Shown here one piece after another: positions 1 through 5,009 of a stretch of DNA of 5,009 bases; the first letter of the stretch is position 1, and each line of letters opens with the position of its first letter. The notes under the pieces are model-generated. The model was not told the origin of the DNA. It ran no database searches and saw only the letters and a program-made list of their open reading frames with translations. Made by a program: the position numbers and the translations under genes. The stretch lies in contig JAFVET010000113.1 of NCBI GenBank assembly GCA_017475875.1, forward strand, positions 1 through 5,009. Reading direction: 5' to 3'. The DNA comes from Candidatus Methanomethylophilaceae archaeon (lineage in GTDB: Archaea; Thermoplasmatota; Thermoplasmata; Methanomassiliicoccales; Methanomethylophilaceae).

Positions 1-678
1 CCTGTCCATCCTAAGGAGTGTCTCGCCCCTGAAGTACCATGAAAGGCCTATGGCGAGGGATATCAGAGAGGAGAGGGCGGTAGCCAGTCCGGCACCCATG
101 ATCCCCATCCCCAGGACGTAGATCAGGACGGGGTCGAGGATCATGTTGAGCACCGCCGCGCACATCTGGACGGTGGTCGACTTCCTCGTCGCACCCTCGC
201 CCCTCAGGGTGCCCCCGATGATCAGGAGGCATATCATCGGTGTGGACATCAGAATCATCGGCAGCATGTAGTCCCAACATTCCCGGCGTATGCTGTCCAC
301 ACCTAGGAGGTCCATGGCCGGGTCCAGCATGAGCAGCAGGATGACGGATGCGACGACGGACAGGATCGCTCCCAAGAGCAGGGAGTTTGAGGCGAGCTTC
401 CCCGCCTCCTCCCTCTCGTTACGTCCAAGACGGAAGGCGATGGTGGTCGTGGCTCCGACCGATATCCCCATCCCGGCGCTCATGAGGAGTACGTAGAACG
501 GCACCACGGTGGAAATGGCCGATGACGGGCCGGTTCCCAGTCCGGAGATCCAGAACGTGTCGACGAACTGGTTGGCCTCTACAACGGCGAAAGCGATCAG
601 GAAAGGCACGAACATGCCGCGAATGGCCGCTTTGGGGTCCCCCATGAGCACTTCCACGTCATGGTTGTCGGACCTCAT
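1..678 (-). CDS. MATE-family multidrug/Na+ (or H+) antiporter, 3' part outside window
   Basis: This is an integral-membrane exporter of the MATE family, expected to exchange cationic drugs or metabolites for Na+ or H+. The 226 visible codons, read on the minus strand, begin with a short soluble leader (MRSDNHDVEVLMGDPKAAIR) that is typical of archaeal MATE proteins. Hydrophobic segments follow at about residues 22-45, 52-76, 96-118, 137-157, 170-190 and 192-215. The stretch NMILDPVLIYVLGMGIMGAG (178-197) is the characteristic MATE pattern N-x-x-x-D-P-x-x-I-x-x-x-x-G-x-G-x-x-G-A. MATE proteins are normally about 440-460 residues, so roughly half is missing beyond base 1. The ATG at 678 was chosen because the leader fits the family and GGTG lies 6 bases upstream. 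A GTG at 687, with GAGGTG 9 bases upstream, is an alternative start. The gene is transcribed divergently from the vWA-AAA operon, and no functional link between them is visible. The substrate cannot be told from sequence. Confidence 0.9.
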   Translation of the reverse strand, partial: MRSDNHDVEVLMGDPKAAIRGMFVPFLIAFAVVEANQFVDTFWISGLGTGPSSAISTVVPFYVLLMSAGMGISVGATTTIAFRLGRNEREEAGKLASNSLLLGAILSVVASVILLLMLDPAMDLLGVDSIRRECWDYMLPMILMSTPMICLLIIGGTLRGEGATRKSTTVQMCAAVLNMILDPVLIYVLGMGIMGAGLATALSSLISLAIGLSWYFRGETLLRMDR

Positions 679-721
679 CAGCTGCACCAGGATGTCCACC
701 TCGTGCGGACGATACGACTGT

Positions 722-740
722 AGGTCAAAAACTTTGCATC
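722..740 (-). promoter_or_regulatory. possible TATA-like promoter element of the MATE gene
   Basis: On the minus strand this stretch reads TGCAAAGTTTTTGACC and is AT-richer than its surroundings. It lies about 45-60 bases upstream of the chosen start. With an archaeal TATA-to-start distance of about 25 bases it would give a short leader containing the GAGGTG and GGTG sites. It is only a weak match to the archaeal TATA consensus. Confidence 0.25.
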
Positions 741-809
741 CGTGATGGTTGCACCGTACCCGATTCGCAGGCCCACATCTTCTGCGGGGCATCGAACCTC
801 AAAGTCGTT

Positions 810-823
810 CTCCACGAGTGGAG
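810..823. promoter_or_regulatory. 14-bp palindrome, possible operator in divergent promoter region
   Basis: CTCCACGAGTGGAG is a perfect inverted repeat with 6-base arms and a GA centre. It sits in the intergenic region between the divergent MATE gene and the vWA-AAA operon, about 10 bases upstream of the first AT-rich block of the operon's probable promoter. A short, compact dyad at this place fits a dimeric regulator's site. No regulator gene is visible in the window, and the motif occurs here once, so the role is inferred from position only. Confidence 0.35.
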
Positions 824-833
824 CCTATGGACG

Positions 834-867
834 TTTACTGTATTTTTCAGACATTACAGATAAATCC
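834..867 (+). promoter_or_regulatory. AT-rich promoter region of the vWA-AAA operon
   Basis: Two TATA-like blocks stand out in otherwise GC-rich DNA: TGTATTTTT at 839-847 and GATAAAT at 859-865. The second is centred about 27 bases before the ATG at 889, the spacing expected when an archaeal transcript starts at or next to its start codon. No Shine-Dalgarno sequence precedes 889, which also fits a leaderless or nearly leaderless mRNA. The first block would give a leader of about 20 bases. Confidence 0.4.
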
Positions 868-888
868 TATGCCACCGTTCCACCATTC

Positions 889-2148
889 ATGGGCGAGGGT
901 GTCGATTCGGTTGCATTGGATATATCATCCCTTGCCGTTGATATGTTATTGCTGGATCTGCGTTTTCTTACTTCAGCTGTACTCTCCCTGGACATCCGCA
1001 TAGAGCCGGGGGACGGGAGGCCGTCCTGTGACGGGAGCGTCCTGACCTTCCATTCCGATAGGCTGGTGTCCGACTACAAGTCGTGCCGCAACCTCCCGGC
1101 GAGGCAGGTGGCCCACTGCGCCCTTCATCTGCTCCTCGGCCACTGCGGGGAGAAGGTTCCGTATTTCGTTTCGATCGCCGAGGACATGGTCGTCGAGTAC
1201 GTCCTTGACACACTCGATTCCCCCCACACCTCCGTCCCGGGCAGGGAGGACCGCATGTTCGCCTGCGAGAGGGTGTTCAAACAGGCCGGTTCCCCGGTCC
1301 CCCACCTCATGGAGGACCATCTGCTGACGATACAGGAGTGGAAGAGGGAGGCCTACGAGAACCTGTTCCGTAGGGACGACCCCTCCGTCCGCGCCCCCGG
1401 GGACTCCCCCAGGTGGACCGAGATGGCCCAGCAGGCCATGACCGAGATCGAGGGTTTCGCCAGGAAGACCGGGGACGGCTCCGACGCCCTCCTGTCCGTG
1501 CTCAGGATCAGGAACCGCCGGAGGTACGACTACCGCGCGTTCCTGAGGAAGTTCATGGCCCGCAGGGAGTCTGTCAAGGAGAACCCTGACGAGTTCGACC
1601 CGATATACTACTCCTACGGGCTCTCGGTGTACGGGAACATCCCGCTCGTGGACTCCCAGGAGTCTTCCGACCGTCCGAGGCTGGACGAGTTCGCCATAGC
1701 AATCGACACCTCGGGTTCCACCATGAAGGGCCCGGTGGTCAAATTCCTGGAGGAGGCCTTCGCGGCCATGCGCCAGTCCGGTGCCGGCGACGGGGGCCGC
1801 ATCCACGTGATACAGTGCGACGAGATGGTCAGGAGGGACGACGTGGTCTCCTCCGAGGCGGACATGAGGAGACTGGTCAACTGTTTCGAACTAGAAGGCG
1901 GGGCCGGCACGGATTTTCGCCCCGTATTCCGCTACATAGACGAGATGCTCGACAGCGGCGAGCTCCGGTCGCTGAAGGGTCTGATGTATTTCACGGACGG
2001 CATGGGCATCTATCCGGACAAGAGGCCGTCCTACGACACGGTCTTCGTCTTCTGCGACGACCGCTACAGGGAGCACAAGGTCCCGCCGTGGGCCATGAGG
2101 TTGGACATAGAATCTAGGGATCTGAGGGAAAGGGAGGTTGACGCTTGA
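889..2148 (+). CDS. DUF2201-type protein: degenerate zincin-like domain plus vWA domain
   Basis: This 419-residue soluble protein matches the DUF2201_N plus VWA-like DUF2201 architecture and is the usual partner of a MoxR-like ATPase. The N-terminal part (about 5-130) holds HCALHLLLGH, giving H76, H80 and H85 in a HxxxHxxxxH pattern. The Glu of a true HExxH peptidase is replaced by Cys77, so metal binding is likely but proteolysis doubtful. A helical middle (about 140-235) contains RRYDYRAFLRKF. The C-terminal vWA domain (about 265-405) has a complete-looking MIDAS: DTSGS (273-277), Thr341 in GGAGTDFRPVF, and Asp370 in YFTDG. There is no signal peptide. ATG 889 was chosen because the helix before DLRFL is conserved in the family. 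TTG 916 and ATG 943 are alternatives, and codons upstream of 889 give no family-like protein. The first 30 or so codons are AT-richer than the rest. The stop overlaps the next gene by 4 bases. Confidence 0.88.
   Translation: MGEGVDSVALDISSLAVDMLLLDLRFLTSAVLSLDIRIEPGDGRPSCDGSVLTFHSDRLVSDYKSCRNLPARQVAHCALHLLLGHCGEKVPYFVSIAEDMVVEYVLDTLDSPHTSVPGREDRMFACERVFKQAGSPVPHLMEDHLLTIQEWKREAYENLFRRDDPSVRAPGDSPRWTEMAQQAMTEIEGFARKTGDGSDALLSVLRIRNRRRYDYRAFLRKFMARRESVKENPDEFDPIYYSYGLSVYGNIPLVDSQESSDRPRLDEFAIAIDTSGSTMKGPVVKFLEEAFAAMRQSGAGDGGRIHVIQCDEMVRRDDVVSSEADMRRLVNCFELEGGAGTDFRPVFRYIDEMLDSGELRSLKGLMYFTDGMGIYPDKRPSYDTVFVFCDDRYREHKVPPWAMRLDIESRDLREREVDA
2132..2138 (+). promoter_or_regulatory. strong Shine-Dalgarno fixing a TTG start
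   Basis: GGGAGGT lies 6 bases before TTG 2145, inside the end of the vWA gene. It is among the clearest ribosome-binding sites in the window. It supports the non-ATG start of the ATPase gene, for which no in-frame ATG fits before the conserved N-terminus. Confidence 0.75.
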
Positions 2149-3542
2149 ACATACAGGAAGCCAAGGACAGCATAAGGGATGCGGTGACGTCGTATCTGAG
2201 CAGGGACCGGTCGGGGAGGTACACGATACCCCGCCAGAGGCAGAGGCCCCTGGTGATAATGGGTCCGCCGGGTCTGGGGAAGACGGCGATAATGTCGCAG
2301 ATCGCGTCCGAGCTTGACATCGGCTACGTCGGGTACGCCATGACCCACCACACCCGTCAGTCCGCGATCGGCCTGCCGAAGATCGAGACGGTCTTGTTCG
2401 ACGGGGTCGAGACGGCCGTGACGAGGTACACGATGAGCGAGATTGTCGCATCGGTGTACGACGAGATGGAGAGGTCCGGAAAGAGGGAGGGCATCCTGTT
2501 CGTCGACGAGATCAACTGCGTGTCCGAGACGCTTTCGGCGGCGATGCTGGACCTGCTCCAGAACAAGAAGCTGGGTCCCCACAGGATCCCCGACGGATGG
2601 GTACTGGTCGCGGCAGGGAACCCTCCCGAGTACAACTCATCGGCAAGGGAGTTCGACGTCGCCACCTCGGACCGTGTCAGGCTGATAGAGGTCGAACCCG
2701 ACGCGGACGTGTGGCTAAGGTACGCCACCAACTCTGGGATACACGATGCGGTCAGGTACTACCTGAGCGTGAAGCCGGGCAGCCTGCTTTCGATGGAGAA
2801 CACGCCGGAAGGGCCCAGGTTCGCCACTCCACGTTCGTGGGAGGACCTTTCCACGGTGATGAAGGAGCACGACAGGCTCGGTCTGACCGTGGAACTCGGG
2901 CTGATCTCCCAGTACATAAGGGACCCAGACATAGCGGCGGAGTTCAAGAGGTACCTGGACTTCCACCGGAAGTACGGCGAGGAGCACGACGTCGGATCAA
3001 TACTCGAAGGCAACGCCTCGGGGTCCTCGATGTCCTCCGCCGACGCGGAGGAGAGGCTCGCCGTGATGTCGGTCATAGTGGGGAGGTTGAACTCCGAGGC
3101 AGAGGAGGGCCTGATGCTGGAGAAGGTCCGCGACATGCTTTCCTCCATAGACACGGACGACGTGGACGGATCGGTGTCGCGCATCAGGGAGACCATATCC
3201 GCCGACGCCACCGGCGGGGATCTCAGCAGGGCCTCGTCGATGTGCCTCAACGCGCTAGCCGACGTGGGCAGGACCCGCGGGGACGTCGAATCGGCGGTCA
3301 GGGACGTGGTCCAGCAATGCCGCTCGCACCTGGAGACGTTCGATTTCCATGTCACCAACGCGATGGAGTTCGTAGGGAACTCCGGAGGCCACGGCCCGGT
3401 CCCGCTGCTCTCCAGCCTGCTCGGGTGTTATTCGGTGGTGATGTACTCCAAACCGGACGGCCCGCTGTACGGATACAACGAGGAACTGCTGTCGGAAGGA
3501 CGCGACAAGAAGCTGGAGAAGGCGATGGGGGTGTCGGTATGA
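2145..3542 (+). CDS. MoxR-like AAA+ ATPase, partner of the vWA protein
   Basis: This 465-residue cytoplasmic AAA+ ATPase is of the MoxR type, expected to form a hexamer that uses ATP to remodel a target delivered by its vWA partner. Walker A is GPPGLGKT (40-47), Walker B is ILFVDEIN (117-124, Asp121-Glu122) and sensor 1 is AAGNPP with Asn159. Arg177 in TSDRVR is a candidate arginine finger, and Arg230 in ATPRSWEDL is a sensor-2 candidate. THHTRQSAIGLP (67-78) occupies the place of the DLRGLP-like loop of related ATPases. After the AAA+ core and lid (to about 285), an unassigned, mostly helical C-terminal region (about 290-465) follows a Ser/Gly-rich linker (GNASGSSMSSAD) and ends in LYGYNEELL. 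Translation starts at TTG, supported by a strong Shine-Dalgarno. Both ends overlap neighbouring genes by 4 bases, so its expression is probably coupled to theirs. The family call is firm; the biological target is unknown. Confidence 0.92.
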   Translation: MNIQEAKDSIRDAVTSYLSRDRSGRYTIPRQRQRPLVIMGPPGLGKTAIMSQIASELDIGYVGYAMTHHTRQSAIGLPKIETVLFDGVETAVTRYTMSEIVASVYDEMERSGKREGILFVDEINCVSETLSAAMLDLLQNKKLGPHRIPDGWVLVAAGNPPEYNSSAREFDVATSDRVRLIEVEPDADVWLRYATNSGIHDAVRYYLSVKPGSLLSMENTPEGPRFATPRSWEDLSTVMKEHDRLGLTVELGLISQYIRDPDIAAEFKRYLDFHRKYGEEHDVGSILEGNASGSSMSSADAEERLAVMSVIVGRLNSEAEEGLMLEKVRDMLSSIDTDDVDGSVSRIRETISADATGGDLSRASSMCLNALADVGRTRGDVESAVRDVVQQCRSHLETFDFHVTNAMEFVGNSGGHGPVPLLSSLLGCYSVVMYSKPDGPLYGYNEELLSEGRDKKLEKAMGVSV

Positions 3543-4219
3543 CACTGAGGATGGAGTACGAGGCGTGCGACGGCGGCATAAGGCTGACGTCGGTGTCCAC
3601 CATGGACAGGACCATCGATCTGCCCCGTACCGTCGATGGAAGGCCGGTGGTGGCAGTCGGGTCGAGGTTCCTGAACGGCTCGAAAGGTACGCACGGCAGA
3701 GTCCTGAGGATACCCGCATCCGTCGTCGCGATGGAGTCCGACGCGCTGGAGGGGACCACAGGCATCTCGAAGATCGAGTACGAGGGGGACGTCGCCACCT
3801 TCTCCGGATTCGGCGTGTCGTCCACTTCGGACTGCAGGTTGGAGTGCGGCGACGGGTTCTCATTCGATTTCAAGGGCGGTTCGCCCATGGGTTTCCCGGA
3901 GTTCGACCGGTTCATGCTGGTCTCGGCCTTTGGACTGACGCTCGAGACGGCGGTGGCCAGGCTGAACGACCCCGTGCTCCTGACGGACGAGAACCGGGAC
4001 GGCTACAGGAGGTTCGTTTCGCAGAGGATAATGCCAAGGGCGGACCATGCGGTCGTGTCGGGCGACACCGGGGAGCTCGCCGGACTGATATCCACGGGGA
4101 TGATCGACGACGAGGGGTTGAGGACCCTGTTGGGCAGGTCGGCGCGTTCCGGGAAGGTCGCGGTCACCAGCATGCTCATGTCCGTGATCAGGTCGAGAAG
4201 CCAAACCGACGAACCCTGA
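3539..4219 (+). CDS. small LRR-like protein with helical/ankyrin-like tail, third operon member
   Basis: The function of this 226-residue protein is not recognised. The N-terminal part (about 12-90) resembles a BspA-type leucine-rich repeat (LRR_5): DLPRTVDGRPVVAVGSRFL (27-45), then LRIPASVVAMESDALEG (56-72) and ISKIEYEG (76-83), the IP-x-x-V-x-x-I-x-x-x-A-F rhythm in degenerate form. A linker rich in Gly, Ser and Phe (about 88-122) leads to a helical tail (about 123-220). There ADHAVVSGDTGELAGLISTG and the following IDDEGLRTLLGRSARSGKVA look like ankyrin-type helix pairs. No signal peptide or membrane segment is seen, so unlike many BspA proteins it is probably cytoplasmic. ATG 3539 overlaps the ATPase stop as ATGA and has GGGGGTG about 5 bases upstream; ATG 3551 is less likely. 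Operon position suggests it works with the vWA-ATPase pair, perhaps as a recognition or scaffold subunit. That role is inference. Confidence 0.75.
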   Translation: MTLRMEYEACDGGIRLTSVSTMDRTIDLPRTVDGRPVVAVGSRFLNGSKGTHGRVLRIPASVVAMESDALEGTTGISKIEYEGDVATFSGFGVSSTSDCRLECGDGFSFDFKGGSPMGFPEFDRFMLVSAFGLTLETAVARLNDPVLLTDENRDGYRRFVSQRIMPRADHAVVSGDTGELAGLISTGMIDDEGLRTLLGRSARSGKVAVTSMLMSVIRSRSQTDEP

Positions 4220-4230
4220 GCGGAGCATCG

Positions 4231-4262
4231 GGTTGATTACCAACCGTTGGGAATTCACCCAA
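4231..4262. repeat. overlapping short inverted repeats after the operon
   Basis: Three dyads overlap: GGTTG-attac-CAACC (4231-4245), CCAAC-C-GTTGG (4240-4250) and TTGGG-aattca-CCCAA (4247-4262). The arms share sequence, so alternative hairpins could form. It begins 11 bases after the operon's stop codon and runs up to the TATA-like box of the MFS gene. It could be a weak termination hairpin, an operator, or both. There is no clear oligo-T tract after it, so a classical terminator is not supported. Confidence 0.4.
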
Positions 4263-4274
4263 TTAATAAATGGG
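4260..4274 (+). promoter_or_regulatory. TATA-like box of the MFS gene, flanked by CCCA/TGGG
   Basis: AATTAATAAAT (4261-4271) is the most AT-rich stretch of this gap and lies about 40 bases before the MFS start codon. At the usual archaeal spacing, transcription would begin near 4288-4292, leaving a leader of about 15 bases. The box is framed by CCCA (4258-4261) and TGGG (4271-4274), which are complementary. A protein bound to that dyad would cover the TATA element and could repress transcription. Confidence 0.5.
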
Positions 4275-4304
4275 ACATGCAAATCCCCGAACGGTAGTTT
4301 CCCC

Positions 4305-5009
4305 ATGGACCCCGAGATCAAGAAGGCGATGCCAGGACTGTGGTTGCTGTCGTTCAGCACGTTCGTGGTATGCGTCCCCGCGGCATTCACACAGATACTC
4401 TCGCTCGACCTGATGGTCGACCTGAACTCCTTCCCCACCAATGGGTACGCGTGGACGTTCCCCGCCTTCGTCGGAGGGGAGTGCGCCTCGATGGGGCTGT
4501 TCGCCGGTCTCATCGACAGCATGGGTCGCAAGAGGCCCTATCTGATAGGTTCGCTGCTTTTCATCATCGGTTCCATAGCGTGCGCCATGAGCACGGACAT
4601 GTCCATGTTCATACTTTTCAGGATAGTCGAGGGCTTCGGGGCCGGTATCGTGATAATCACCTGCATAGCCCAGATCTACTACGACGTCCCCGACCGCAAG
4701 CACCGCTACATCGCGAACGGGATAATGTCGCTTGGGTTCGGTCTCGGGATGCTCGTCGGGGTCTTCCTGGGGAAGGCGATCATCGACGGGATGGGTTGGG
4801 AGCTGACGTTCTGGGCCATGGCCGCGTTCCAGGCCGTCGTCACGTATCCGTCGCTCAAGTTCCTGTCCAACGGGGAACCGAGCGATATGAAACCGGATTA
4901 CGCCGGTTCGGTGATCCTGATGCTGTTCGCAGGGTTCTTCGTGTACTTCTTGCAGAAGCTGTACCTCGACTGGGACCTGTTCAGCACGGAGTGCCTGATG
5001 GGCGCGTCC
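4305..5009 (+). CDS. MFS drug:H+ antiporter (DHA2-like), C-terminal part outside window
   Basis: This is a membrane transporter of the major facilitator superfamily, most like the drug:H+ antiporters; its 235 visible codons run off the window end without a stop. Hydrophobic segments lie at about residues 11-32, 48-70, 79-97, 101-123, 136-160, 166-184 and 198-218. GLIDSMGRKR (68-77) between segments 2 and 3 is MFS motif A (G-x-x-x-D-x-x-G-R-K), with Ser72 where Arg is usual. FRIVEGFGAG (105-114) matches the motif B region, and the Gly-rich stretch GFGLGMLVGVFLG (144-156) occupies the motif C region of antiporters. ATG 4305 starts the protein just before the first membrane segment. No Shine-Dalgarno is visible upstream. 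It has its own promoter-like element, so it is probably not part of the preceding operon. The substrate cannot be inferred, and the 14-segment DHA2 assignment cannot be confirmed from half a protein. Confidence 0.88.
   Translation, partial: MDPEIKKAMPGLWLLSFSTFVVCVPAAFTQILSLDLMVDLNSFPTNGYAWTFPAFVGGECASMGLFAGLIDSMGRKRPYLIGSLLFIIGSIACAMSTDMSMFILFRIVEGFGAGIVIITCIAQIYYDVPDRKHRYIANGIMSLGFGLGMLVGVFLGKAIIDGMGWELTFWAMAAFQAVVTYPSLKFLSNGEPSDMKPDYAGSVILMLFAGFFVYFLQKLYLDWDLFSTECLMGAS

Noticed and set aside
290..745. Two plus-strand open frames opposite the MATE gene
   Set aside because: The minus strand encodes continuous membrane segments and MATE signature residues across this region; the plus frames have no recognisable content.
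679..792. Upstream extension of the MATE gene to the minus-strand ATG at 792
   Set aside because: The extra residues are Arg/Cys-rich and unlike any MATE leader, and they would remove all room for a promoter.
742..888. Extension of the vWA protein upstream to the ATG at 742
   Set aside because: The added 49 residues are low-complexity and basic, cover the palindrome and TATA-like blocks, and do not look like the N-terminus of this family.
749..1003. Small plus-strand open frame containing a hydrophobic, Cys-rich stretch, considered as a small membrane protein
   Set aside because: It overlaps the start of the vWA gene in another frame, has no ribosome-binding site, and its composition follows from the AT-rich promoter DNA.
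973..1806. A 277-codon minus-strand open frame opposite the vWA gene
   Set aside because: It is rich in Gly, Val, Arg and Pro with no family pattern, as expected opposite a GC-rich gene. The plus strand encodes clear DUF2201 and vWA motifs across the same bases.
2597..3538. A long plus-strand open frame running in phase into the third operon gene, suggesting a 540-residue protein
   Set aside because: The upstream part is Arg/Gly-rich, without recognisable domains, and overlaps the ATPase in another frame. The ATGA overlap at 3539 gives a natural start for the real gene.
3860..4703. Minus-strand open frames over the end of the operon and the start of the MFS gene
   Set aside because: They cross the intergenic promoter region and lie opposite clear MFS motifs A and B. 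Their His/Arg/Gly-rich composition is typical of antisense frames in GC-rich DNA.

Overview
The window looks like archaeal chromosomal DNA, most probably from a host-associated Methanomassiliicoccales (Thermoplasmatota) methanogen. This rests on high GC, heavy use of AGG for Arg and ATA for Ile, Shine-Dalgarno sites mixed with starts that have no Shine-Dalgarno, and AT-rich TATA-like boxes upstream of the operons. No rRNA or marker gene is present, so the lineage is an inference. No tRNA, rRNA, CRISPR array, insertion sequence or attachment site was seen.

Layout: (1) positions 1-678, minus strand, are the N-terminal half of a MATE-family multidrug/Na+ antiporter whose 3' end lies outside the window. 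(2) Positions 679-888 are a divergent intergenic region with AT-rich promoter-like blocks and a 14-bp palindrome. (3) Positions 889-4219, plus strand, are a tightly packed three-gene operon: a DUF2201-type protein (degenerate zincin-like N-terminus plus von Willebrand factor A domain), a MoxR-like AAA+ ATPase, and a small protein with a leucine-rich-repeat-like N-terminus and a helical, ankyrin-like tail. The genes overlap by 4 bases at both junctions (TTGA, ATGA), which suggests translational coupling and a shared complex. (4) Positions 4220-4304 are a short intergenic region with overlapping inverted repeats and a TATA-like box. (5) From 4305 to the window end, plus strand, runs the N-terminal part of an MFS drug:H+ antiporter (DHA2-like), truncated by the window.

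The operon is the interesting part. MoxR-type ATPases paired with vWA proteins (RavA-ViaA, NorQ-NorD, CbbQ-CbbO) generally remodel or activate a target protein, with the vWA partner acting as adaptor through its MIDAS metal site. Here the vWA partner carries an intact MIDAS and a HxxxHxxxxH motif whose catalytic Glu is replaced by Cys, so it is more likely a metal-binding adaptor than a protease. The third protein is a candidate target-recognition or scaffold subunit. From memory of the families, all three proteins resemble a set common in gut Clostridia, which makes inter-domain gene transfer plausible but unproven. The function of the module is unknown.
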